In this document: piece after piece, positions 1 through 6,757 of the stretch | How positions within the stretch are numbered: the first letter of the stretch is position 1 | Layout: every line of letters begins with the position of its first letter | Assembly: GCA_947374485.1 (NCBI GenBank) | Contig: CANCCF010000043.1 | Coordinates: 1-27,086, forward strand | DNA: 27,086 nt | Direction of reading: 5' to 3' | Origin: Comamonadaceae bacterium | GTDB taxonomy: Bacteria > Pseudomonadota > Gammaproteobacteria > Burkholderiales > Burkholderiaceae_C | Made by a program: the position numbers and the translations under genes | The notes under the pieces: generated by a model | Told to the model about the DNA's origin: nothing | Seen by the model: the letters and a program-made list of their open reading frames with translations, nothing else | The model's database searches: none

Positions 1-2
1 AC

Positions 3-86
3 AAGGGCATCTTCCACAAGAACAAGGCCGCTCGCGACAAGAGCCGCCTGGCCACCAAGGTGAAAGCCTTGGCCCTCGCCGCCTGA
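3..86 (+). CDS. rpsT: 30S ribosomal protein S20, C-terminal part only
   Basis: Only the last 27 codons are present; the start lies left of the window. The frame beginning at base 3 reads KGIFHKNKAARDKSRLATKV and ends in a TGA at 84-86. This Lys/Arg/Ala-rich tail matches the conserved C-terminus of S20 (family pattern GIIHKNKAARxKSRL). S20 binds 16S rRNA in the body of the small subunit. The call rests on this short tail alone, but the motif is characteristic. The gene runs toward a DUF3579 gene on the other strand, and a strong bidirectional terminator separates them. Confidence 0.9.
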   Translation, partial: KGIFHKNKAARDKSRLATKVKALALAA

Positions 87-121
87 TTTTTCAGGCACAC
101 GCCCGGACCTGAAAGGGTCCG
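81..121 (+). other. Two small hairpins at and after the rpsT stop
   Basis: GCCTGA (81-86) can pair with TCAGGC (91-96) around a TTTT loop and includes the stop codon. CGGACC (104-109) can pair with GGTCCG (116-121). Neither has a good U-tract, so they look like mRNA 3'-end structure or decay barriers upstream of the main terminator. Pairing is read by eye and no folding energy was computed. Confidence 0.45.
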
Positions 122-152
122 CCGTTTGTAACGGGTGCGCTGTCAGCAAAGC

Positions 153-190
153 AAAAAAGCCGTCACCAGTAACCTGGTGGCGGCTTTTTT
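153..190. terminator. Bidirectional intrinsic terminator between rpsT and the DUF3579 gene
   Basis: A 17-bp stem (153-169 with 174-190, one G-U pair) closes a TAAC tetraloop. The stem starts with six A and ends with six T, so each strand shows a GC-rich hairpin followed by a U-tract. It lies 66 nt after the rpsT stop and 7 nt past the stop of the convergent gene, as expected for a shared terminator. Confidence 0.93.
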
Positions 191-197
191 GTGGGCG

Positions 198-512
198 TCA
201 GGTTTTCTCGGGTGGCAGTGGCTGTGTGTCGCTGACCTGCAGGTCGTTGTCCCGCGCAAAGTGCACGCAAAAATCCCAAGCCATCACGTTGTGCTCACGC
301 AGCTCGGGGTGGACGATGACGCACTTCAAGTTGCCAATGGACGTGGGCACGCACCAGGGGGAGTAGGCGATGTGGCTGCCAGGGCGGTTGCCGCCCGGTC
401 GGAACTGGCTCATCACCCCGGCCAGGCGCTCCGCCCAGTCACTGGGGCGAAAGGTCTTGCCTTGCTTGGTGACACCCAGGATGTAGAGTTTTTTGGCGGA
501 AGTGGAATCCAT
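198..512 (-). CDS. DUF3579 family protein
   Basis: A 104-residue protein starting MDSTSAKKLYILGVTKQGKT. It carries the DUF3579 hallmarks known from Burkholderiales: G-V-T-x-Q-G-K-x-F-R-P-S-D-W-A-E-R-L near residues 13-30, then an S-x-F-R-P stretch, and a C-terminal AWDFCVHFARDNDLQV. The function of the family is unknown. There is no signal peptide or membrane segment, so it is probably cytosolic. The frame stays open upstream to 677, but that extension reads as low-complexity Cys/Arg/Gly-rich sequence unlike the family, so the ATG at 512 is chosen. In related genomes the family often lies near arg genes, which fits argD next door on the opposite strand. A TAGAAT -10-like box lies at 552-547. 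Confidence 0.85.
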   Translation of the reverse strand: MDSTSAKKLYILGVTKQGKTFRPSDWAERLAGVMSQFRPGGNRPGSHIAYSPWCVPTSIGNLKCVIVHPELREHNVMAWDFCVHFARDNDLQVSDTQPLPPEKT

Positions 513-546
513 AGGGGTAGTGGTTGCGCTGTTGCAGCGCACAAGA

Positions 547-552
547 ATTCTA
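547..552 (-). promoter_or_regulatory. Candidate -10 box for the DUF3579 gene
   Basis: The minus strand reads TAGAAT at 552-547, 34 nt before the ATG at 512. No convincing -35 lies at 16-18 nt; the nearest TTGAAG (571-566) is only 13 nt away. Weak support. Confidence 0.3.
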
Positions 553-668
553 CCCCGTCGCCTGTCTTCAAGTTGACACAGGCTGCCAAAACAAGAGGCA
601 CCTGCGTGGTGCCGCAAGCTGCCAACAAGGCACCAGAACGGCGCCCCAAAGCCCCTTGCAGATGCGCC

Positions 669-674
669 TAAAAT
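669..674 (+). promoter_or_regulatory. Candidate -10 box of the argDF promoter
   Basis: TAAAAT at 669-674 resembles the -10 hexamer common in this group. The position 17 nt upstream (646-651) shows no good -35. A start about 7 nt downstream (around 681) would give a leader of about 64 nt to argD. Confidence 0.45.
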
Positions 675-684
675 CACGGTTCAA

Positions 685-723
685 CGGCCCAAGCTGCATG
701 TCTGCGTTGGGCCGCTTCTTTTT
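685..723 (+). terminator. Terminator-like hairpin in the argD leader (possible attenuator)
   Basis: CGGCCCAA (685-692) pairs perfectly with TTGGGCCG (707-714) across a 14-nt loop, followed by CTTCTTTTT. No rightward gene lies upstream except rpsT, which already has its own terminator. This hairpin can therefore act only on transcripts entering argD. It starts a few nt after the predicted transcription start and ends 11 nt before the argD ribosome-binding site. It may be a transcriptional attenuator or a 5' stabilising stem. Confidence 0.5.
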
Positions 724-744
724 CTACCCACCCGGAGTGCATGC

Positions 745-1965
745 ATGTCCAGCGTCCCTGTCCCTTCTGTGCCCAGTTCACCGCACGTGATGAACACCTA
801 CGGCCGACTGCCCATTGCCCTGTCGCATGGCCAGGGCTGCCGCGTCTGGGACACCAACGGACGACGCTATCTGGACGCGCTAGGCGGCATTGCCGTCAAC
901 ACCGTGGGCCACAACCACCCCAAGCTGGTGGCAGCCTTGCAGGACCAGGTCACCCGGCTGATACACACCTCCAACTACTACCACATCCCCCTTCAGGAAG
1001 AGCTGGCGGCCATGCTGGTGGAGCGCTCGGGCCTCTCCAATGTGTTCTTCTGCTCCACCGGGCTGGAGGCCAACGAAGCCGCCTTGAAACTGGCGCGCAA
1101 GTTCGGCCATGACAAGGGCATCGAGCGGCCCGAGATCGTGGTCTATGAGAAGGCCTTCCACGGCCGCTCGATTGCCACGCTGAGCGCCACCGGCAACCCC
1201 AAGGTGCAGGCCGGGTTTGGCCCGCTGGTGGAGGGTTTTATCCGCGTGCCCATCAACAACATTGCGGACCTGAAAGCGGCCACTGCCCACAACCCGAATG
1301 TGGTGGCGGTGTTCTTTGAAGCCATCCAGGGCGAAGGCGGCGTCAACCCCATGCACATGGACTATTTGCGCGATGTGCGCGCCCTGTGCGATGAGCGCGA
1401 CTGGCTCTTGATGATTGACGAGGTGCAGTGCGGCATGGGCCGCACCGGCAAATGGTTTGCCCACCAGTGGGCCGGTATCAAACCCGATGTGATGCCGCTG
1501 GCCAAGGGCCTGGGCTCGGGCGTGCCGGTGGGTGCGGTGGTGGTGGGCCCCAAGGCGGCTGGCATCTTCCAGCCCGGCAACCACGGCAGCACCTTTGGCG
1601 GCAACCCGCTGGCCATGCGCGCCGGGGTGGAAACCATCCGCATCATGGAAGAACAGGGGCTGCTGGAGAACGCGGCCCGCGTCGGTGCGCATCTGAAAGC
1701 CGCTTTGGCACGCGGGCTGGAGGCCGAGCTGGCCAGCGGCGCGGTGAAAGAAATCCGCGGCCAGGGATTGATGCTGGGCATTGACCTGTCCAAGCCCTGC
1801 GGTGCACTGGTGCAGCGCGCGGTGGATGCGGGTCTGCTGATCAGCGTGACCGCCGACAGCGTGGTGCGCCTGGTGCCCTCCCTGATCTTGACCACGGCAG
1901 AAGCCGATGAAATCGCCGCCATCCTCTGCCCCCTGGTCTCTGCCCTGTTGAAGGAAGCCGCATGA
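745..1965 (+). CDS. argD: Acetylornithine aminotransferase (class III PLP enzyme)
   Basis: A 406-residue fold-type I PLP enzyme. It transfers the amino group from glutamate to N-acetylglutamate semialdehyde, giving N-acetylornithine in arginine biosynthesis; homologues often also serve the lysine pathway. Visible landmarks are the N-terminal RLPIALSHGQGCRVWD, the phosphate-binding FFCSTGLEANEAALKLAR, IDEVQCGMGRTG with the PLP-ring aspartate at about D225, and the Schiff-base lysine at about K254 in PLAKGLGSGVPVGA. Length is normal for ArgD. GGAG at 734-737, 7 nt upstream, supports the ATG at 745; an ATG at 741 is out of frame. Its TGA overlaps the ATG of argF by 4 bp, implying translational coupling. 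The leader holds a terminator-like hairpin. Confidence 0.95.
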   Translation: MSSVPVPSVPSSPHVMNTYGRLPIALSHGQGCRVWDTNGRRYLDALGGIAVNTVGHNHPKLVAALQDQVTRLIHTSNYYHIPLQEELAAMLVERSGLSNVFFCSTGLEANEAALKLARKFGHDKGIERPEIVVYEKAFHGRSIATLSATGNPKVQAGFGPLVEGFIRVPINNIADLKAATAHNPNVVAVFFEAIQGEGGVNPMHMDYLRDVRALCDERDWLLMIDEVQCGMGRTGKWFAHQWAGIKPDVMPLAKGLGSGVPVGAVVVGPKAAGIFQPGNHGSTFGGNPLAMRAGVETIRIMEEQGLLENAARVGAHLKAALARGLEAELASGAVKEIRGQGLMLGIDLSKPCGALVQRAVDAGLLISVTADSVVRLVPSLILTTAEADEIAAILCPLVSALLKEAA

Positions 1966-2933
1966 GCAAGCCCAAAAAAGTCGTGGCCAGCACCCTGCCC
2001 CAGGGCGCGCCACCCTTGCGCCACTACCTGCAGTTCAGCGACTTCACCACCGAGGAGTACGGCTACCTGCTGCAGCGCGCCGCCTTCATCAAGCAGAAGT
2101 TCAAGACCTTTGTGCGGCACCAACCGCTGGTGGACCGCACGCTCGCCATGATTTTCGAAAAAGCCTCCACGCGCACCCGCGTGAGCTTCGAGGCCGGCAT
2201 GTACCAGCTCGGCGGCAGCGTGGTGCACCTGACCACCGGCGACAGCCAGTTGGGCCGCTCCGAGCCGATTGAAGACAGCGCCAAGGTCATCAGCCGCATG
2301 ACGGACATTGTGATGATCCGCACCTATGAGCAGGCCAAGCTGGAGCGCTTTGCCGCCCACTCGCGCGTGCCGGTGATCAACGGCCTGACCAACGAATTCC
2401 ACCCCTGCCAGATCCTGGCCGACATCTTCACCTACATCGAGCACCGCGGCCCGATTGAAGGCAAGACCGTGGCCTGGGTGGGTGACGGCAACAACATGGC
2501 CAACACCTGGCTGCAGGCTGCAGCCCAACTGGGCTTTCACCTGCGCGTGAGCACCCCCAGTGGCTACGAGGTGAATGAAGTGACTGCCGCCGCGCCCGCC
2601 TCCATGGGCGCGGGCAGCTACAAGACCTATGCCGACCCGATGCAGGCCTGCGCCGGTGCCGACCTGGTCACCACCGATGTGTGGACCAGCATGGGCTATG
2701 AGGCCGAAAACGAGGTGCGCCGCAAAGCCTTCGCCGCCTGGTGTGTGGACCGCAAGATGATGGCCACGGCCGCCCCCGACGCCCTCTTCATGCACTGCCT
2801 GCCCGCGCACCGGGGTGAAGAGGTGGAAGCCGAAGTCATTGACGGACCGCAAAGCGTGGTCTGGGACGAGGCCGAAAATAGAATGCACGTGCAAAAGGCA
2901 CTCATGGAGTACCTGTTGCTGGGCAAGCTGTAG
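1962..2933 (+). CDS. argF: Ornithine carbamoyltransferase (anabolic)
   Basis: A 323-residue cytosolic enzyme that makes citrulline from ornithine and carbamoyl phosphate. It has all the family signatures: carbamoyl-phosphate loop S-T-R-T-R at residues 69-73, H-P-C-Q at 147-150, the WVGDGNNMANTW strand-turn in the ornithine domain, and H-C-L-P at 278-281. Length is typical of the ArgF type. The ATG overlaps the argD stop (ATGA), so the two enzymes are probably translated together. argF normally precedes argG in related genomes; here unrelated small genes follow, and argG is not in the window. Confidence 0.96.
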   Translation: MSKPKKVVASTLPQGAPPLRHYLQFSDFTTEEYGYLLQRAAFIKQKFKTFVRHQPLVDRTLAMIFEKASTRTRVSFEAGMYQLGGSVVHLTTGDSQLGRSEPIEDSAKVISRMTDIVMIRTYEQAKLERFAAHSRVPVINGLTNEFHPCQILADIFTYIEHRGPIEGKTVAWVGDGNNMANTWLQAAAQLGFHLRVSTPSGYEVNEVTAAAPASMGAGSYKTYADPMQACAGADLVTTDVWTSMGYEAENEVRRKAFAAWCVDRKMMATAAPDALFMHCLPAHRGEEVEAEVIDGPQSVVWDEAENRMHVQKALMEYLLLGKL

Positions 2934-2964
2934 CACCTCGGAAATCAAAGGAAAGGGCCGCGCC

Positions 2965-3381
2965 ATGATCGACCACATGACCTTTCGCGTGAGCGACATC
3001 CAGAAGACCAAGGCCTTCTACACCGATGTGCTGGCCACCCTGGGCTACAGCCTGCAGGTGGACGCCAACTATGGCGGCAGCAACATGCTGGGCTATGGCA
3101 CGGCCGACCCGTCACAACCCAGAGGCTACAAGCTCGACACCTGGTTTTTGGACGGCCCCTCGCCGCACGGCGGCCCGGCCTTTACCACCGGCTGCCACCT
3201 GTGCTGGCTGGCACCCAGCCGCGCGGCGGTGGATTCGTTTCACCAGATGGCCATATCCAAAGGCGGCCGTGACAACGGCGCACCGGGCCTGCGCCTGGAA
3301 TACAACGCCAGCTACTACGGCGCCTTTGTGCTGGACCCGGACGGCAACAACATCGAAGCCGTTTGCCACGCGCCCGCATGA
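2965..3381 (+). CDS. VOC (glyoxalase/bleomycin-resistance) fold protein
   Basis: A 138-residue protein with the paired beta-alpha-beta-beta-beta layout of the vicinal oxygen chelate superfamily. It opens IDHMTFRVSDIQKTKAFYTDV, typical of the first half, and ends VLDPDGNNIEAVCHAP. Likely metal ligands are His4, His78 (in GCHLCWLA) and Glu131. The substrate cannot be read from the sequence; VOC proteins include glyoxalases, dioxygenases and resistance proteins. The start at 2965 is supported by an AAGGAAAG Shine-Dalgarno about 10 nt upstream. It lies 31 nt after argF on the same strand with no terminator visible, so it is probably co-transcribed with argDF; no arginine-related role is implied. 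Confidence 0.87.
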   Translation: MIDHMTFRVSDIQKTKAFYTDVLATLGYSLQVDANYGGSNMLGYGTADPSQPRGYKLDTWFLDGPSPHGGPAFTTGCHLCWLAPSRAAVDSFHQMAISKGGRDNGAPGLRLEYNASYYGAFVLDPDGNNIEAVCHAPA

Positions 3382-3391
3382 AGGCACACCC

Positions 3392-3697
3392 TTGAGCGCC
3401 TGCACGAGCTGCGGCGCCTGCTGCGCCTGTTTCCGCGTCGATTTTTCAACGCACGAACTGCAAGACCAGGGCGGCAGCCTGCCATCAGGCTTGGCAGTAG
3501 AGGTCAACGCCAGCATCGCCCGCATGCGCGGCACCGACCACCAGCCGCCGCGCTGTGCCGCACTCAGCGGCACCTTGGGCGAAACAATCGGCTGCGGCAT
3601 TTACGAATGGCGCCCCTCGCCCTGTCGCGAGTTTGCCGAGGGCAGCGAAGCCTGTGCCATGGCGCGGCGCAGGCACGGGCTGGCGCCGCTGGCTTGA
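3392..3697 (+). CDS. YkgJ-type cysteine-cluster (zinc/iron-chelating) protein
   Basis: A 101-residue protein matching the YkgJ (UPF0153) family, a putative Zn- or Fe-S-binding cluster of unknown function. The cysteine pattern is C4-x2-C7-x2-C10-C11 at the N-terminus, then C55, C68 and C78 in the conserved C-G-I-Y-E-W-R-P-S-P-C-R-E-F. The likely start is TTG at 3392, 10 nt past the VOC stop: GAAGG at 3380-3384 sits 7 nt upstream, and the first ATG in frame (Met45) would remove the N-terminal cysteine cluster. The Shine-Dalgarno lies in the VOC gene's stop region, suggesting coupling. It converges on the SRPBCC gene with only 5 bp between stops. Confidence 0.87.
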   Translation: MSACTSCGACCACFRVDFSTHELQDQGGSLPSGLAVEVNASIARMRGTDHQPPRCAALSGTLGETIGCGIYEWRPSPCREFAEGSEACAMARRRHGLAPLA

Positions 3698-3702
3698 GCG
3701 AA

Positions 3703-4125
3703 TCAGCCCGCCGCCACCTCCGCCGCCAGCCGGGTGAGGTTCTGCTCGTTGGCGGGCTCCACGATGTGGCGCACGGCGGCTGCCACTTGCGGGTCGTCAA
3801 ACACCTGCGTCCAGCGGACCAGCGTGCCGGTGGCGCTGGGCGACAGCTCCACCGTCAGGCGAAAGTACGGCTCGCATTCATGGGCAATCACCACCTTGCG
3901 GTCCGGCTCAATTTCCTCAAAGCGTGACTGGTTCCGGTAGTGGCTGCCATCCGGCCCATGCATGGTGAAGTTCCACGCACCGCCGGGGCGGAAATCGCAG
4001 AGCTCAAAGCTGTTGGTAAAACCGTCCGGCCCCCACCAGATGGCCAGGCGTTGAGGGTCGGCAAAGGCGGCAAACACCGCGGCCGGTGGGGCGGGAATGT
4101 CGCGCGAGGGTTGGAAGGTGGTCAT
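3703..4125 (-). CDS. SRPBCC (AHSA1/START-like) family protein
   Basis: A 140-residue protein of the AHSA1-type branch of the SRPBCC (Bet v 1-like) fold. It begins FQPSRDIPAPPAAVFAAFAD followed by PQRLAIWWGPDGFTN, the typical helix with W-W-G-P. The middle G-G-A-W-N-F-T-M-H-G-P-D-G and the C-terminal W-T-Q-V-F-D followed by a long helix fit the family. The fold forms a hydrophobic ligand pocket; the ligand here is unknown. There is no signal peptide. It is divergent from kynU with a 140-bp shared upstream region, and its stop nearly abuts the YkgJ-like gene with no terminator between them. Confidence 0.88.
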   Translation of the reverse strand: MTTFQPSRDIPAPPAAVFAAFADPQRLAIWWGPDGFTNSFELCDFRPGGAWNFTMHGPDGSHYRNQSRFEEIEPDRKVVIAHECEPYFRLTVELSPSATGTLVRWTQVFDDPQVAAAVRHIVEPANEQNLTRLAAEVAAG

Positions 4126-4265
4126 GCGGGCTCCTGGTCATGGATGATGGACGACGGGCTAATTTTCACGTTGTTGGGATTAACCGACACCGCGCCCATT
4201 TTGCCGGTGTTACCTTTGCGGCGCGCATCGACCAGCGCTGTAACCACCCTGATAAAAGACACACC
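4126..4265. promoter_or_regulatory. Divergent control region between the SRPBCC gene and kynUA
   Basis: This is the only place a kynUA promoter can lie. An inverted repeat, ACACCG and CGGTGT separated by 12 nt (about 4188-4211), is a candidate operator. TCGACC (4228-4233) and GATAAA (4251-4256), 17 nt apart, form a weak sigma70-like promoter; a start near 4263 would leave almost no leader before the ATG at 4266. kyn genes are often controlled by the Lrp-type KynR; no kynR is adjacent here. Confidence 0.35.
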
Positions 4266-5555
4266 ATGATCACGCTCCAAGCCTGCCAAGCCCGCGATGC
4301 CGCTGACCCGCTGCGCGGCCTGCGCGACCTGTTTTCCATCGCCCCCGGCCTGATCTACCTGGACGGCAACTCGCTGGGCGCCATGCCCAAAGCAGCCGCT
4401 GCCCGCGCAGCCGAGGTGGTCACCAACGAATGGGGCCGCGACCTCATCCAGTCGTGGAACACCGCCGGCTGGTTCAGCCTGCCGCAGCGCCTGGGCAACC
4501 GCATTGCCGCGCTGATTGGTGCAGGCCCGGACCAGGCCGTGGTCACCGACACCACTTCCATCAACCTCTACAAGGTGCTGTCCGCCGCCATGGCCATTGC
4601 CAAGCAAGACGCGCCTTCCCGACGCGTGGTGGTGAGCGAGCGCAGCAACTTCCCCACCGACCTCTACATTGCCGAGGGCCTGTGCCAGGCGCAGGGCTTC
4701 ACGCTCAAGCTGGTGGAGCCCGAAGAGATTGCGGCCGCGATGAACAGCGACTTGGCCATCCTGATGCTCACCCATGTGAACTACCGCACCGGCGCCATGC
4801 ACGACATGGCTTCTGTGACCGCCGCCGCGCATGCGGCCGGAGCCCTGGTGGTGTGGGACCTGGCGCACAGCGCGGGCGCGGTGCCGGTGGACCTGCTGGG
4901 CGCTGGCGCCGACTTTGCCGTGGGCTGCAGCTACAAGTACCTCAACGGCGGCCCCGGCGCACCCGCGTTTTTGTGGGTCAACCCCCAACATGCCGAGCGT
5001 TTCTGGCAACCGCTCTCAGGCTGGTGGGGACATGCCGCACCCTTTGCCTTCACGCCCGATTACCAGCCCGCCCCCGGCGTCACGCGCTACCTGTGCGGCA
5101 CCCAACCCATGGTCAGTCTCTCGTTGTTGGCATGCGGTCTGGACGGATTTGATGCGGCCGAAAGCTTGGGTGGCATGGCGGCCCTGCGCGCCAAGTCGCT
5201 GGCGCTCACCGATTTGTTTATTGCTTTGGTGGAAGAGCGCTGCCAAGGTTTTGGCATCGGCCTGGCCACGCCACGTGACCACAGCCAGCGCGGCTCACAG
5301 GTCTGCCTGACCCGCGAACATGCAGCCGGTGGCTCGGGCGCCTTCGCCATCGTGCAGGCGCTGATTGCGCGCGGCGTGGTGGGCGACTTCCGCGCGGGTG
5401 ACGGCGGCGTGCACAAAGACATCCTGCGCTTTGGCTTCACGCCGCTCTACATCGGCTTTGAAGACGTGTGGAACGCGGTGGAGCATTTGCGCTTGGTGCT
5501 GGAAAGCGCGGAATGGCAAAGGCCCGAATTCAACCAGAAACATGCGGTGACCTGA
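4266..5555 (+). CDS. kynU: Kynureninase
   Basis: A 429-residue PLP enzyme that cleaves kynurenine (and 3-hydroxykynurenine) to anthranilate plus alanine. Family signatures seen: IYLDGNSLGAMPKAA near residue 32, the strongly conserved SNFPTDLYIAEG, VVWDLAHSAGA, and the PLP lysine K224 in C-S-Y-K-Y-L-N-G-G-P-G-A-P. LSGWWGHAAPFAF and a C-terminal R-F-G-F-T-P-L-Y are also typical. Length is normal. The ATG at 4266 is preferred over an upstream extension to 4086, which reads through the intergenic region and has no family similarity. No Shine-Dalgarno is obvious. kynA follows after 1 nt, so the two form an operon. The formamidase gene kynB, usually in a kynBUA cluster, is absent. Confidence 0.95.
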   Translation: MITLQACQARDAADPLRGLRDLFSIAPGLIYLDGNSLGAMPKAAAARAAEVVTNEWGRDLIQSWNTAGWFSLPQRLGNRIAALIGAGPDQAVVTDTTSINLYKVLSAAMAIAKQDAPSRRVVVSERSNFPTDLYIAEGLCQAQGFTLKLVEPEEIAAAMNSDLAILMLTHVNYRTGAMHDMASVTAAAHAAGALVVWDLAHSAGAVPVDLLGAGADFAVGCSYKYLNGGPGAPAFLWVNPQHAERFWQPLSGWWGHAAPFAFTPDYQPAPGVTRYLCGTQPMVSLSLLACGLDGFDAAESLGGMAALRAKSLALTDLFIALVEERCQGFGIGLATPRDHSQRGSQVCLTREHAAGGSGAFAIVQALIARGVVGDFRAGDGGVHKDILRFGFTPLYIGFEDVWNAVEHLRLVLESAEWQRPEFNQKHAVT

Positions 5556-5556
5556 G

Positions 5557-6432
5557 ATGAACCCTGCCCCCTCCGGCTGCCCCATGCACGGGGAAGCAAC
5601 CCCTGAAGACATCGTCCACGCCGAAAAAGCGCAGCTCGACTTCAGCCAGGACATGAGCTATGGCGACTACCTGGACATCGACAAAATCCTCAGCGCCCAG
5701 CACCCGCTCTCGCCCGCACACGACGAGATGCTGTTCATCATCCAGCACCAGACCAGCGAGCTGTGGATGAAGCTGATGCTGCACGAGCTGCATGGCGCCA
5801 TGCAGAACCTGGCGCAGGACCGCCTGCCCCCGGCCTTCAAGATGCTGGCGCGCGTGAGCAAAATCATGGAGCAACTGGTGCACGCCTGGGACGTGCTGGC
5901 CACCATGACGCCGCCCGAGTACACCGCCATCCGCCCGTATCTGGGCCACAGCAGCGGTTTTCAAAGCTACCAATACCGCTGCATCGAATTTTCATTGGGC
6001 AACAAGAACGCGGCCATGCTGCAGCCGCATGCGCACAGCCCGCAGCGTCTGGCCCTGGTGACTGCGGCGTTCGAAGCACCGTCCTTGTATGACGAGGCCC
6101 TGAAGCTGCTGGCACGCCGTGGCATTGCCGTGCCGCAAGACCACTTGCAGCGCGACTGGACCCAGCCCTACACCGCCAGCGAAGCGGTGGAGACGGCCTG
6201 GCTTGCGGTCTACACAAACCCCAAACAGCACTGGGACCTGTACCAGCTCGGCGAAGAACTCACCGACCTCGAAGACGCCTTTCGCCTCTGGCGCTTCCGC
6301 CATGTCACCACGGTGGAACGCGTCATCGGCTTCAAGCGCGGCTCGGGCGGCACCGGCGGGGTCAGCTATCTGCGAAAGATGCTGGATGTGGTGCTGTTTC
6401 CGGAAATATGGAGCCTGCGTACAAAGCTGTGA
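5557..6432 (+). CDS. kynA: Tryptophan 2,3-dioxygenase
   Basis: A 291-residue haem dioxygenase that opens the indole ring of L-tryptophan to N-formylkynurenine. Diagnostic stretches are MSYGDYLDIDKILSAQHPLS, FIIQHQTSELWMKLMLHEL (substrate pocket), SSGFQSYQYRCIEFSLGNKN, and the C-terminal WRFRHVTTVERVIGFKRGSG, where H249 is the expected proximal haem ligand, followed by GTGGVSYLRK. Length is typical of bacterial KynA. It begins 1 nt after the kynU stop. The last 71 bp are shared with the 3' end of a convergent XRE regulator, so the two messages overlap at their ends. Confidence 0.96.
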   Translation: MNPAPSGCPMHGEATPEDIVHAEKAQLDFSQDMSYGDYLDIDKILSAQHPLSPAHDEMLFIIQHQTSELWMKLMLHELHGAMQNLAQDRLPPAFKMLARVSKIMEQLVHAWDVLATMTPPEYTAIRPYLGHSSGFQSYQYRCIEFSLGNKNAAMLQPHAHSPQRLALVTAAFEAPSLYDEALKLLARRGIAVPQDHLQRDWTQPYTASEAVETAWLAVYTNPKQHWDLYQLGEELTDLEDAFRLWRFRHVTTVERVIGFKRGSGGTGGVSYLRKMLDVVLFPEIWSLRTKL

Positions 6433-6676
6433 GTGCCTCGGCGCCCGGGTTTTCGGTGAGCAGGCTGCCCACGGCCACACCAAAGCAGGCCGCCAGATCG
6501 GCCAGCACCTCCAGCGACGGATTGGCCACGCCGCTCTCAATGCGCGAGAGGTAGGTTCTGTAGATGCCGCAGTGGTCGGCCACCGACTGCTGCGTCGCGC
6601 CAGAGGCCTTGCGCAGCGCGCGCACCCGCTTTCCGCAGACGACTTTGATGTTGGCTATCTCTTGTGTATTGGGCAT
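6362..6676 (-). CDS. XRE-family helix-turn-helix regulator
   Basis: A 104-residue DNA-binding protein with one Cro/CI-type HTH at about residues 15-70: GKRVRALRKASGATQQSVAD, then YLSRIESGVANPSLEVLADL. There is no second domain beyond a short tail of about 30 residues, so it looks like a stand-alone repressor. The ATG at 6676 is chosen because GGAGAG (6687-6682) lies 5 nt upstream; the frame opens further to 6703, but that would place the Shine-Dalgarno inside the gene. The 3' end overlaps kynA by 71 bp in convergent orientation. Upstream are a 26-bp dyad and an 11-bp tandem repeat that could be its operators. Target genes are unknown; phyH, kynUA or itself are possible. Confidence 0.85.
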   Translation of the reverse strand: MPNTQEIANIKVVCGKRVRALRKASGATQQSVADHCGIYRTYLSRIESGVANPSLEVLADLAACFGVAVGSLLTENPGAEALTALYAGSIFPETAPHPASFADS

Positions 6677-6691
6677 CAGCGCTCTCCAGAT

Positions 6692-6717
6692 AAGGGCACA
6701 CACAGCTGTGGGCCCTT
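6692..6717. promoter_or_regulatory. Dyad upstream of the XRE gene (candidate operator)
   Basis: AAGGGC (6692-6697) and GCCCTT (6712-6717) flank the perfect palindrome CACAGCTGTG (6701-6710). The dyad ends just upstream of the Shine-Dalgarno of the XRE gene, where an autoregulatory operator or a leader hairpin would act. Confidence 0.4.
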
Positions 6718-6735
6718 GGACACTGATTAATGCGT

Positions 6736-6757
6736 TTGAACCTTAATTGAACCTTAA
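6736..6757. repeat. Two abutting copies of an 11-bp direct repeat
   Basis: TTGAACCTTAA occurs at 6736-6746 and again at 6747-6757, identical and with no spacer. Unit length is about one helical turn, so two protein subunits could bind the same DNA face. It spans the last codon and stop of phyH and lies 60-80 bp upstream of the XRE start. Confidence 0.85.

Noticed and set aside
1362..3011. A 549-residue minus-strand frame opposite argD, argF and the VOC gene start
   Set aside because: It spans three real genes on the other strand and has no family features.
4086..4265. N-terminal extension of kynureninase
   Set aside because: The extra 60 residues translate the divergent intergenic region and part of the SRPBCC gene; family similarity begins at Met 4266.
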